Counted from the first letter of the stretch, positions 34,841 through 42,820 are shown. The stretch is DNA of 64,000 bases from JABDGC01 sp964466595 (GCA_964466595.1 CAYXNR010000002.1:1-64000), one strand, 5' to 3'. Notes: generated by a model not told the origin, from the letters alone. Translations and numbers: made by a program.

Positions 34841-35995
34841 TTAGAGAATCACGCATTGCCTCGAGCGTTTATGCTGCATAATAGCTCCCATAAGCTTCTG
34901 CTTTCGTTCTCCATAAGTTTTCCAAGGCGTGCCGCGCCGGTAAGAAGCACCCGCCGCCCCTGCGGCTCGCTGGATAAACACAGCGTCTTTATTAAAACAA
35001 TCAAAAAACCCCACCGTAGAAGAAACAAATAAAGCACCGCCACCATATGGGTCCACTGAAGCAGCCGCACCGCGTTTGTCTCGGTCATTGGCAAAACTCA
35101 AAGAGAGCGGATGACCCAAAGGATGTTGATAAGATGAATGACAGCGGCGACTCGGGCCTTTTGCCGGATTGAGATATATCAAGCCATACTGACAACACTG
35201 TCCATCAACGGTTGATAAAGCATCCAAGGCTGGTTTTATGACAACTCGCGAGAAGAACAGCCAATGGCCTCCTCCCAAAGCATTATATGTTTTGTGCACT
35301 TCCTCCAGGATGGCAAGCGGGAAATGCAGCCCACTTTGGGTAACTTCTTCTTTTTCTTCTTCTTCGGGTTTAGGTTGAAATAATTGGCAGAGTGTTTTGA
35401 CAGCAAACTTCGTCGCAGCAAGCGGCTTGTTATTATTAAAGGGATCAGCATCTATGTACTCTTTAACAAGGGCAAGTTGCTCCTTAATTTCTGTAATTTG
35501 GCGCTTATTTCTATCGTCATACAATAGGTCTTCACTCAAGTCTTTCGGTAGCGGCCATGGGCAGTTCGGAAACTGTTCTTTGAAGTGAGCTTCCGCTTGT
35601 GCTTCCCCATTTTCAATGCGAGGAAGAAGGTAATCATGTATTTGTCTTAATGCCCATATATCGCCTGCGCCAAGGAAAATTTGATAAGGCGAGGCCAAAA
35701 TCTTTCGACCACAGTGGTCTGTCACCACCTGTCTTTCCATAAATAATAACTCAGGATGTCTTTTCAAGATGGCAATTGCTGCCAAGGCTGTCACATTTTC
35801 ATCTTCTTTAGCATCTACCAAGCCTGGTGCCGCATGGATAGCCGCTTGCAATAAGCGTAAAATAGCAGTCTCTTTTTCATATAGCCTTGAGGTTTGTGCA
35901 AGAAACCCAAGCGTGCTTAGCGAGAAAAGGGGATAGATTACCTGCTGTCTTATCTCTTCTAATGGGGATGGAGTTTCGGTTCTGGTTGTGTTCAT
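34841..35995 (-). CDS. F-box-like/CaaX protein, copy 1 (candidate secreted effector)
   Basis: The protein is 384 residues from the ATG at 35995, the position equivalent to the strong start of copy 2 (an in-frame ATG at 36010 is also possible). Residues 8-40 (PSPLEEIRQQVIYPLFSLST then LGFLAQTSRLYE) resemble an F-box: a short helix, V-I-Y, L-S-T-L-x-x-L-A-x-T-S. A helical middle region follows, with a GCC-repeat-like TVDGQCCQYGL and RRCHSSYQHPLG in the second half. The end, HKRSRQCVIL, is a CaaX box with upstream basic residues; Leu at X predicts geranylgeranylation. Known bacterial proteins combining F-box and CaaX (Legionella AnkB type) are translocated effectors acting with host SCF ubiquitin ligase at membranes. 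No enzymatic domain recognised. Confidence 0.7.
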   Translation of the reverse strand: MNTTRTETPSPLEEIRQQVIYPLFSLSTLGFLAQTSRLYEKETAILRLLQAAIHAAPGLVDAKEDENVTALAAIAILKRHPELLFMERQVVTDHCGRKILASPYQIFLGAGDIWALRQIHDYLLPRIENGEAQAEAHFKEQFPNCPWPLPKDLSEDLLYDDRNKRQITEIKEQLALVKEYIDADPFNNNKPLAATKFAVKTLCQLFQPKPEEEEKEEVTQSGLHFPLAILEEVHKTYNALGGGHWLFFSRVVIKPALDALSTVDGQCCQYGLIYLNPAKGPSRRCHSSYQHPLGHPLSLSFANDRDKRGAAASVDPYGGGALFVSSTVGFFDCFNKDAVFIQRAAGAAGASYRRGTPWKTYGERKQKLMGAIMQHKRSRQCVIL

Positions 35996-36173
35996 TTCGG
36001 CCACCATCATTTTTTATGGAAAATAGTTGAACTAATATACTGGAACAGACGATGAAAGAAAAGGCTGACTTTAGAATAGACACTGTATGCAAATAAAGAA
36101 GAAGTTAAATTCTTAAAGTTAGGTATCTAAAGCGATGCTGATTTAGCAATTTTCTATCTTAAAAACCATACAT

Positions 36174-36452
36174 TTATCTTGTTTCAGTTTCACTGTATCG
36201 AATGATATGGGTATTTTCTTTGGTTTCTTTTTCATCTTCTTTAGCATCCACCAAGCCTGGTGCCGCATGGATAGCCGCTTGTAATAAGCGTAAAGCAGCA
36301 GTCTCTGTTTCATAGTGGCTTGAGGTTTGCGTAAGAAACCCAAGCGTGCTGAGCGACGAACAGGGGTATATTACAGATCGCCTTAGCTCTTCTGGCAAAT
36401 TAGATAATGGGGATAGGGCTTCGGTTCTACTCGTACTTATTTTACTCCTCAT
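36174..36452 (-). pseudogene. F-box-like family fragment (N-terminus only)
   Basis: The first 75 codons match copy 2 (SRTEALSPLSNLPEELRRSV, then STLGFLTQTSSHYETETA and LRLLQAAIHAAPGLVDAKED), after which the frame runs into unrelated sequence and stops. In the position of the real start codon of copy 2, preceded by GAGGAGTAAA, the ATG has become ATA. Lost start and missing 300 residues make it a relic of a fourth copy. Confidence 0.75.
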
Positions 36453-36495
36453 CTTCGATTTTTTTCACCCCATGTTTGCTTTGCGAAAAGAGTAT

Positions 36496-37224
36496 CTATC
36501 CTTGATCCTTGTCGATTCTATTAGCAATAGCAACCATCTTATCCATAATTTCCTTATTAAAATTAATATTGGCGCACTCTAATATTCTAATAACCTTATC
36601 GGTGTACCAGTTGATTGTGTAGATAAACCCTGAAGAAAAATTCCCTTCAATAGACCTAGTGGAAGGTTTATTATTTATTAAATTTTTCATGTCTTCCGAT
36701 GTAAGAATAACGGTTTCTATTTGCATTGTTGAATAAGAGCAAATCCCACATCTGGGCTGATCAAAAAATACTCTTATCCCAGTCCAGCCAGGGTTTCTAA
36801 GGTTTTTTGAAAATGTATCAATAGCTGCATAACCAATGATATTTTCTTCTGGAATGCTAATCCCGTGAAACGGGATTGATAATTTAATTTCAGAATAATG
36901 AGCTTTTAAATGTGTATCATAAACGCCATATTTACTATGTTTATTTTCTTCTATTTCTTTTTTAGCATGATCTTTAATCGTTAATAAAAAATTAGCTACG
37001 TTTTCATCGGTTTCTTTATATCCTAATTTTTTTTCAGAAATAGCTTTTCTTTCAATTTCTTTCTTTTGCTGAGGCAACAAATCAGCATTTAAATCACGAA
37101 CAACCTGAATGCCCTGTTTATTACCAGATAATAAAGACTCCAATGAATCACAATGACCTAGCATAGGAGACAAGGCTAAAGATATTAATAAAGATTTTGA
37201 TAAAATTTTTAATTTACTTTTCAT
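36496..37224 (-). CDS. Predicted secreted protein, unknown function
   Basis: A 242-residue protein with a signal peptide: basic start MKSKLKILSK, hydrophobic LLISLALSPML, then a likely cleavage near GHCDS (a lipoprotein-type cysteine is possible but the site is weak). The mature part has many charged helices (about 40-95) and a beta-rich C-terminus with FFDQPRCGICSYSTMQIE, a CxxC that may form a disulfide. It overlaps the preceding small secreted protein gene by 4 bp, so they form a pair. I recognise no family. Confidence 0.6.
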   Translation of the reverse strand: MKSKLKILSKSLLISLALSPMLGHCDSLESLLSGNKQGIQVVRDLNADLLPQQKKEIERKAISEKKLGYKETDENVANFLLTIKDHAKKEIEENKHSKYGVYDTHLKAHYSEIKLSIPFHGISIPEENIIGYAAIDTFSKNLRNPGWTGIRVFFDQPRCGICSYSTMQIETVILTSEDMKNLINNKPSTRSIEGNFSSGFIYTINWYTDKVIRILECANINFNKEIMDKMVAIANRIDKDQG

Positions 37225-37622
37225 GAAGCCACCTCTTCATTCCAATCCCACCAACCATCATAAATATCACAATCAAAAACAATTTCTTCTTGCTTTTTAA
37301 AAGGACGCCCTTGAGTGTCTTTCATCCAATGTTGCCCGTGAACAGACCATTCACCAACAACCGCGCCTTCTCCCCAATGGAGTGCTGCTGACCGCTTAGT
37401 GTTTCTCCAATCATCTACAACAGTATGATTTTCGACAATAACCCCACCTTTCATATGTATGTGATTGCTCCACGTTCTCAATTCCCAGCTTTTAGTTGCA
37501 TCCCAACTGATAGTCTCGTTATTTATACAACTAGCGCGTGAATGATGAGACAATCCATTAAACGCAGCATTAGCAGTCCCAATTACCCCAAAAAGCCATA
37601 AGCTGGCAATCAACTTTTTCAT
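37221..37622 (-). CDS. Small predicted secreted protein, unknown function
   Basis: A 133-residue protein with a clear signal peptide (MKKLIASLWLFGVIGTANAA, cleaved after ANA). The mature 113 residues are rich in Trp, His and aromatic residues and start HHSRASCINNETISWDATKS. Two cysteines (SC and FDC) could pair. It is translated with the secreted protein downstream through a 4-bp overlap (ATGA). A GGGAAG site precedes the ATG. Function not recognised; a surface or host-interaction role is possible. Confidence 0.6.
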   Translation of the reverse strand: MKKLIASLWLFGVIGTANAAFNGLSHHSRASCINNETISWDATKSWELRTWSNHIHMKGGVIVENHTVVDDWRNTKRSAALHWGEGAVVGEWSVHGQHWMKDTQGRPFKKQEEIVFDCDIYDGWWDWNEEVAS

Positions 37623-37721
37623 CCTACACTTCCCTATTTACTTTTATATGCGAAGTATAGGCAAGCTAAAATCAGAGGTAAAGATAATTTCAGAATTATT
37701 TTCCTGCTTATTGTCACTAAA

Positions 37722-38078
37722 CTAAGCAGCTTTCCTTTCATCATGATGCTTTCTTTTGCCTCTTTGAGTAACTTCAACATCAAAATTTAACCCGTGGCGA
37801 TCAATTAAATCCTGTAAAGCCAGTCGAACAAATTGCTCTTTCGAGTATCCAAGTATTGCTGCATATTTCGCAGCAAGTTCTGGGCTAACAGATTTTCGTC
37901 CATGCTCAATATCGCAAAGATGTTGCTTACTTATTTTAAGTTTTTCTGAAAAAGTAATTTGCGAAATATCATCGGCATGACGTATTGCCCAGATCAATTT
38001 TCCCAGTGTTAGCTTGGATCCAGTGATCTTCTCAATTTTCTTTAAAGTCTTTTCTGTCATCTTGCTTTTAATAGTCAT
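37722..38078 (-). CDS. higA: HigA-type antitoxin (XRE family)
   Basis: A 118-residue protein with a helix-turn-helix domain (about 25-80): LIWAIRHADDISQITFSEKL, then ISKQHLCDIEHGRKSVSPEL and AAKYAAILGYS. The C-terminal tail is basic. It follows the toxin gene with an 11-bp overlap, the reversed order (toxin first) typical of HigBA. It is expected to bind the palindrome at 38358-38384 and repress the operon. Confidence 0.85.
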   Translation of the reverse strand: MTIKSKMTEKTLKKIEKITGSKLTLGKLIWAIRHADDISQITFSEKLKISKQHLCDIEHGRKSVSPELAAKYAAILGYSKEQFVRLALQDLIDRHGLNFDVEVTQRGKRKHHDERKAA

Positions 38079-38352
38079 GTTTGTTCACCTCCTGAATTTC
38101 AACAAAGCTAATCACTTCGTTCTTAATAAAGTAAATGGCACGATAAGCAATGTTTAATCGAATTGAGCGCTGCCCCTTTCTATCGCCTTTTAGTGGCTCA
38201 TCATGATACCCAGGTATCTTTCTAACCTCGCTTAGCCCCTTATGCCCTACTTCATCAATCCAGGCCTGTAATTTGATAGCAATATGTAAGGGTACTTTTT
38301 TTAAGTCCTTGTCTGCTTGTCTTGAGAGCCTAGCGTGATAAATATCATTCAT
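38068..38352 (-). CDS. higB: HigB/RelE-type mRNA interferase toxin
   Basis: The protein is 94 residues from an ATG at 38352. A GTG at 38367 would start inside the operator palindrome, upstream of the expected transcription start, so it is less likely. The sequence has the RelE/HigB layout: ARLSRQADKDLKKVPLHIAI (helices), GYHDEPLKGDRKGQRSIRLN and IAYRAIYFI (central strands), and a C-terminal VEIQEVNKHDY with the usual His/Tyr. Such toxins cleave mRNA on the ribosome. It stands between effector paralogues, perhaps stabilising the region. Confidence 0.85.
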   Translation of the reverse strand: MNDIYHARLSRQADKDLKKVPLHIAIKLQAWIDEVGHKGLSEVRKIPGYHDEPLKGDRKGQRSIRLNIAYRAIYFIKNEVISFVEIQEVNKHDY

Positions 38353-38357
38353 AAGGA

Positions 38358-38384
38358 AATAGTACACAATATTAGTGTACTATT
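38358..38384 (-). promoter_or_regulatory. higBA operator palindrome overlapping the -10 box
   Basis: Perfect 10-bp arms (38358-38367 and 38375-38384, AATAGTACAC and its complement) flank a 7-bp spacer that reads TAATATT on the gene strand, a good -10 box. Binding of HigA would block the promoter. Transcription should begin close to 38360, leaving only about 8 nt before the ATG at 38352, so the mRNA may be nearly leaderless; no Shine-Dalgarno is visible. Confidence 0.7.
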
Positions 38385-38432
38385 CAACACCCATCGATCA
38401 AAATTTGTTTGATAGAGAAGAACGATTGAAGA

Positions 38433-38466
38433 AAAAACAAGCTCATACAAGGGTTTTGTTGAGCTT
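38433..38466 (-). terminator. Rho-independent terminator of F-box copy 2
   Basis: Read on the minus strand, AAGCTC and ACAA pair with TTGT and GAGCTT around a short loop, followed by GTTTTTTC. It lies about 50 bp after the stop of the gene at 38515. A similar hairpin follows copy 3. Confidence 0.65.
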
Positions 38467-38514
38467 ATTTTGATGTGACTCCCGCAGCTTATGCCGCAGG
38501 ATTATTACGCCAGC

Positions 38515-39681
38515 TTAGAGAATCACGCATTGCCTCGAGCGTTTAGGCTGCATAATAGCTCTCATCAGCTTCTGCTTTTGTTCTCCATAAACTCTCCAAA
38601 CACGCACCCCCGAGCGAGCAAGCGCCCGGACCCGTGCCCGCGACCCAGGCTGCCCGAACAGTCTATTGCTATAACAATCAAAATAACCCGGTCTAGAAGA
38701 TGTAAATAAAACATCGCCATCAAAAGAGTCCACTAGCGCAGCTGCGCCTTGCTTGCTCTGGCCATTGACAAGGCTCAAAGAGAGCGGCTGGCCCAAAGGA
38801 TGCTGATAAGATGAATGACAGCGGCGCCTCGGGCCTTTTTTCATATCGAGCTTGCTCAAACCATACTGACAACACTGTCCATCAACGGTTGATAAAGCAG
38901 CCAAGGCTGGTTTGATGATAGAAAGCGAGAAGAACGGCCAACGACCTCCCATAGCATCATATGTTTTATATACTTCATTGATGATGGCAAGCGGGAAATG
39001 CAGCCCACTTTGGATAACTTCTTCTTCGGGTTTAGGTTGAAATAATTGGCAGAGTGTTTCGACAGCAAACTTCGTCGCAGCAAGCGGCTCGCTATTATTA
39101 AAGGGATCAGCATCTATGCACTCTTTAACAAAGGCAAGTTGCTTCACAATTTCTGCAATTTGCAGCTTATTTCTATCGTCATACAACAGGGCTTCTTTTA
39201 AGTCTTCCGGTGGCGGCCATGGACAGTTGGGAAACTGTTCTTTGAAGTGAGTTTCCGCTTGTGCTTTCCCATTTTTAATGCGAGGAAGAATATCTTCATG
39301 TATTTGTCTTAATGCCCATATATCGCCTGCGCCAAGGAAGATTTGATAAGGCGAGGCCAAAATCTTTCGACCATAGTGGTCTGTCACCATCTGCCTTTCC
39401 ATAAATAATAACTCAGGATGTCTTTTCAAGATGGTAATTGCTGCCAAGGCTGTCGCATTTTCATCTTCATTTTCATCTTCTTTAGCATCCACCAAGACTG
39501 GTGTCGCATGGATAGCTGCTTGCAATAAGCGTAAAGAAGCAGTCTCTGTTTCATATTGACTTGAGGTTTGTGCAAGAAATCCAAGCGTGCTGAGCGGCGA
39601 ACAGGGGTATATTACAGATTGCCTTAGCTCTTCTGGCAAATTAGCTAATGGAGGTAGGGCTTCGGTTCTAGTCGCACTCAT
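38515..39681 (-). CDS. F-box-like/CaaX protein, copy 2 (candidate secreted effector)
   Basis: The protein is 388 residues from the ATG at 39681, which has a strong Shine-Dalgarno (GAGGAGTAAA then ATG); ATGs at 39693-39696 precede it. This copy has the best F-box-like segment: LPEELRQSVIYPCSPLSTLG then FLAQTSSQY (about residues 15-45). Conserved blocks shared with copy 1 are ILKRHPELLFMERQ, HYGRKILASPYQIFLGAGDI, FAVETLCQLFQPKPEEE and TVDGQCCQYGL. The C-terminus is QPKRSRQCVIL, a polybasic CaaX box nearly identical in layout to human Cdc42 (KKSRRCVLL). The region from 300 to 375 differs from the other copies. Translocation and prenylation are inferences from these motifs. Confidence 0.72.
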   Translation of the reverse strand: MSATRTEALPPLANLPEELRQSVIYPCSPLSTLGFLAQTSSQYETETASLRLLQAAIHATPVLVDAKEDENEDENATALAAITILKRHPELLFMERQMVTDHYGRKILASPYQIFLGAGDIWALRQIHEDILPRIKNGKAQAETHFKEQFPNCPWPPPEDLKEALLYDDRNKLQIAEIVKQLAFVKECIDADPFNNSEPLAATKFAVETLCQLFQPKPEEEVIQSGLHFPLAIINEVYKTYDAMGGRWPFFSLSIIKPALAALSTVDGQCCQYGLSKLDMKKGPRRRCHSSYQHPLGQPLSLSLVNGQSKQGAAALVDSFDGDVLFTSSRPGYFDCYSNRLFGQPGSRARVRALARSGVRVWRVYGEQKQKLMRAIMQPKRSRQCVIL

Positions 39682-39790
39682 TTTACTCCTCATCATTTTT
39701 TATGAAAAATGATTGAACTATACTGGGACAGACTATGAAAGAAAAGGCTGACTTGCTATCTTAAAGTTAGGTATCTAAAAAAAGGAAAAA

Positions 39791-39873
39791 GTGTCAAGTC
39801 TTCACATGACACAAGACTAATAAATATGGCATAGAAAATTGCACTGCTAGTTGTGTCATGTGAAGACTTGACC
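39791..39873. repeat. REPIN-like inverted repeat
   Basis: Perfect 22-bp arms (39793-39814 and 39851-39872; core GTCAAGTCTTCACATGAC) face each other across 36 bp, and weaker pairing extends outward. The GGGTCAAGTCTT-type ends resemble repeats moved by REP-associated tyrosine transposases (RAYT, IS200-like). No transposase is in the window, so it is a non-autonomous element. It lies between copies 2 and 3 of the F-box family. Confidence 0.6.
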
Positions 39874-39914
39874 CCTTTGCCAATGCACACGAGGCGCAGA
39901 ATATACTATTAGAG

Positions 39915-39946
39915 CAAAAACAAGCTCATACAATGGTTTTGTCGAG
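39915..39946 (-). terminator. Rho-independent terminator of F-box copy 3
   Basis: On the minus strand, GCTC and ACAA pair with TTGT and GAGC, followed by TTGTTTTTG. It sits about 55 bp after the ancestral stop codon at 40000-40002, in the same place as the terminator of copy 2, showing that the duplication included the 3' flank. Confidence 0.6.
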
Positions 39947-40007
39947 CATGCTTTAATGAAACTCCGCAGCGTATGTCGCAGGATTATTATTACACCAGCT
40001 TAGAGAA

Positions 40008-41180
40008 TCACGCATTGCCTCGAGCGCTTATGCTCATTGCGACAGTGTGTTGATTTCTCTGCGAACGGCTGCATAATAGCTTCCATAAGCTTCTGCTTTT
40101 GTTCTTCATAAGTTCTCCAAATAGTCTAGCAGCAGCTGCGTCGTAACAGCGAAGGACCAGCCCCACACGCAGCCCGATTTTTTTATAACAATGAAAATAA
40201 TCCTGGCTAGAAGATACAAATAAAACATCGCCATCATACGGGTCCACTAAAGCAGCCGCACCGCATTTGTCTCGGTCATTGGCAAAACTCAAAGAGAGCG
40301 GCTGACCCAAAGGATGTTGATAAGATGAATCACAGCGGCGACTCGGGCCTTTTGCCGGATCGAGCTTTATCAAGCCATACTGACAACACTGTCCATCAAC
40401 GGTTGATAAAGCATCCAATGCTGGTTTGATGACAACTCGCGAGAAGAACGGCCAATGGCCTCCTCCCAAAGCATTATATGTTTTGTACACTTCCTCCAGG
40501 ATGGCAAGCGGGAAATGCAGCCCACTTTGGATAACTTCTTCTTTTTCTTCTTCTTCGGGTTTAGGTTGAAATAATTGGCAGAGTGTTTCGACAGCAAACT
40601 TCGTCGCAGCAAGCGGCTCGTTATTATTAAAGGGATCAGCATCTATGCACTCTTTAACAAGGGCAAGTTGCTTCACAATTTCTGCAATTTGGCGTTTATT
40701 TCTATCGTCATACAATAGGTCTTCACTCAAGTCTTGGGGTAGCGGCCATGGGCAGTTCGGAAACTGTCCTTTGAAGTGAGCTTCCGCTTGTGCTTCCCCA
40801 TTTTCAATGAGAGGAAGAAGGTCTTCATGTATTTGTCTTAATGCCCATATATCGCCAGCGCCAAGGAAAATTTGATAAGGCGAGGCCAAAATCTTTCGAC
40901 CACAGTGGTCTGTCACCGCCTGTCTTTCCATAAATAATAACTCAGGATGTCTTTTCAAGATGGGAATTGCTGCCAAGGCTGTCACATTTTCATCTTCTTT
41001 AGCATCCACCAAGTCTGGTGCCGCATGGATAGCCGCTTGCAATAAGCGTAAAATAGCGGTCTCTTTTTGCCTTGAGGTTTGTGCAAGAAACCCAAGCGTG
41101 CTTAGCGAGGAAAGGGGATAGATTACCTGCTGTCTTATCTCTTCTAATGGGGATGGAGTTTCGGTTCTGGTTGTGCTCAT
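40008..41180 (-). CDS. F-box-like protein, copy 3, frameshifted before its CaaX box
   Basis: The protein is 390 residues from the ATG at 41180 (GAGGACCGAAATG gives the site). It is closest to copy 1 (TRTETPSPLEEIRQQVIYPL, ILKRHPELLFMERQAVTDHC, FSRVVIKPALDALSTVDGQC). Near 40118-40122 the frame departs from the other copies and ends in ISARGNA. In the neighbouring frame the DNA still encodes a Lys/Arg-rich tail ending in CVIL (40003-40014) and a stop at 40000-40002; one added base in the T-run at the shift would restore it. A 36-bp in-frame insertion also lies before that tail. It may be an early pseudogene, a sequencing error, or a phase-variable gene. Confidence 0.65.
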   Translation of the reverse strand: MSTTRTETPSPLEEIRQQVIYPLSSLSTLGFLAQTSRQKETAILRLLQAAIHAAPDLVDAKEDENVTALAAIPILKRHPELLFMERQAVTDHCGRKILASPYQIFLGAGDIWALRQIHEDLLPLIENGEAQAEAHFKGQFPNCPWPLPQDLSEDLLYDDRNKRQIAEIVKQLALVKECIDADPFNNNEPLAATKFAVETLCQLFQPKPEEEEKEEVIQSGLHFPLAILEEVYKTYNALGGGHWPFFSRVVIKPALDALSTVDGQCCQYGLIKLDPAKGPSRRCDSSYQHPLGQPLSLSFANDRDKCGAAALVDPYDGDVLFVSSSQDYFHCYKKIGLRVGLVLRCYDAAAARLFGELMKNKSRSLWKLLCSRSQRNQHTVAMSISARGNA

Positions 41181-41195
41181 TTCGGTCCTCATCAT

Positions 41196-41376
41196 TTTTT
41201 ATGTAAAATAATTAAACTAATATACCGGATCAAGCTAAGAAAAGAAAAGGGACTGACTTTAGAATAAGCACTGTATGCTAAATAAGAAGTCAAATTCAAA
41301 TAAAATTTGAACTAAGTTTGCACCATCCACTCAAATGATTATAATCCGTTCATGACTGATAAAAAAAGGCAGGGAA
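41196..41376. promoter_or_regulatory. Divergent region between F-box copy 3 and the initiating transferase gene
   Basis: The 180 bp is AT-rich and must hold both promoters. The stretch next to copy 3 is repeated before copies 1 and 2 (about 36011-36100 and 39697-39770), with GAAAGAAAAGGCTGACTT-type sequence shared, so the duplicated unit includes the promoter. GCAGGGAAATG precedes the transferase start. Confidence 0.5.
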
Positions 41377-42792
41377 ATGCTTCCGCGTGGCTTATTAAAA
41401 GAATACTCCAGACCTTTAGCCCTTCTCTTACGTGGCTTGGATGCCTGCACTGTCTTACTAGCTGGGTGGCTAGCCTATATTTACCGGTTTGAGGAATATC
41501 ATCCCCCTTCATCTTATCTCGCCGTCCTTACCTTTGGCACCTTACTCGCAACCCCCGTCTTAGCTTTTTTAGGTATTTACTCCTCCGTCCGCGGCCAAGG
41601 ATTCTGGCAGCATATTTTCCGGCTGATTCAGGCCTTAGTTCTACTCAGCATGCTACTTGCAGGCACAGTCTTTATTACCAAAACAGGAGAACTCTTTTCA
41701 CGAGCCTGGTTTATTTTATGGATGGTTTTTTCAATTGTTATTCTTATTTCTTTTCGACTCAGCCTCTTTATTTTATTGAGATTGATGCGCAAACGGGGTT
41801 GGAATGAGCGTCGGGTTGTTATTGTTGGTCTAACTGATTTAGGTCGTCAGTTAGTCGAAACAGTACAACAGGCCCTCTGGACCGGTTTTCGTATCGTGGC
41901 TATTTTCGATGATGAGCCAGAAGGAAAGCCGCCAAGGCTTTGTGGTATTCCCCTCATCAAGACTCCCACTAACTTGAGCGCCTATCTTCATTCACAGCCG
42001 CATGAAATTGATGAGCTCTGGCTTGCCTTGCCCTTACGAGCAGAGGAAGCGCTTAAAAAAATACTGTACGAGCTTCGTCATCATACTATTGCTGTTCGGC
42101 TGGTGTTAGATGTTTTCGGTTTAGGTCTATTAAAACATTCTATTACACAGGTCGATCGCTTTTCCATGCTAGCTTTAAATTCCTCGCCGATGGTGGGCAT
42201 GAACCGCCTCATCAAGGCTATTGAAGATCGCGTACTCGCCCTTGTTATTTTAATCTGTATTAGCCCGCTATTTTTACTGATCGCGCTTGCTGTAAAAATC
42301 AGTTCTACCGGGCCCATCTTCTTCAAGCAATTGCGCCATGGCTGGGATGGGCGGGTGATCAAAGTCTATAAATTTCGCACGATGTATGAGCATCGAGAAG
42401 AAGAGGGGCAGGTGACGCAGGCCTCGCTTCAAGATCAACGAGTGACAGCCCTCGGTCGTTTTTTACGAAGGACCAGTCTTGATGAATTACCGCAGTTTAT
42501 TAATGTGCTACAAGGACGCATGTCCATTGTCGGTCCCCGTCCGCATGCGCTACAGCATAATGAATTCTACAAAGATTCTATTAACGCCTATATGCAGAGG
42601 CATAAGGTCAAGCCTGGTATAACCGGCTGGGCGCAAATTAATGGCTGGCGAGGAGAGACAGAGACGCTAGAAAAAATGAAAAAGCGGGTGGAATTCGATC
42701 TTTTTTATATTGAAAATTGGTCTCCCTTATTTGATTTGAAAATTATTTTTATGACTTTTTTGAAAGGTTTTGTAAGTAGGAATGCTTATTAG
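41377..42792 (+). CDS. Undecaprenyl-phosphate sugar phosphotransferase (WcaJ-like)
   Basis: A 471-residue polyprenyl-phosphate hexose-1-phosphate transferase. Four membrane helices lie at 15-135, followed by a Rossmann-like CoA-binding domain ([19 protein letters not shown]) and, after a re-entrant helix (about 285-310), the catalytic domain: [46 protein letters not shown] and [16 protein letters not shown], with [17 protein letters not shown]. It starts O-antigen or exopolysaccharide synthesis by loading the first sugar (often glucose) on the lipid carrier. Assignment to WcaJ rather than WbaP rests on the domain layout. Confidence 0.9.
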   Translation: MLPRGLLKEYSRPLALLLRGLDACTVLLAGWLAYIYRFEEYHPPSSYLAVLTFGTLLATPVLAFLGIYSSVRGQGFWQHIFRLIQALVLLSMLLAGTVFITKTGELFSRAWFILWMVFSIVILISFRLSLFILLRLMRKRGWNERRVVIVGLTDLGRQLVETVQQALWTGFRIVAIFDDEPEGKPPRLCGIPLIKTPTNLSAYLHSQPHEIDELWLALPLRAEEALKKILYELRHHTIAVRLVLDVFGLGLLKHSITQVDRFSMLALNSSPMVGMNRLIKAIEDRVLALVILICISPLFLLIALAVKISSTGPIFFKQLRHGWDGRVIKVYKFRTMYEHREEEGQVTQASLQDQRVTALGRFLRRTSLDELPQFINVLQGRMSIVGPRPHALQHNEFYKDSINAYMQRHKVKPGITGWAQINGWRGETETLEKMKKRVEFDLFYIENWSPLFDLKIIFMTFLKGFVSRNAY

Positions 42793-42820
42793 AAGTAAGG
42801 ACTCAGACTAGCAGCTTTTA

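Noticed and set aside
35236..35451. Lysine-rich frames overlapping the F-box genes on the same strand
   Set aside because: They lie in alternative frames of real genes, caused by the Glu/Lys-rich segment, and recur in each paralogue only because the DNA is duplicated.
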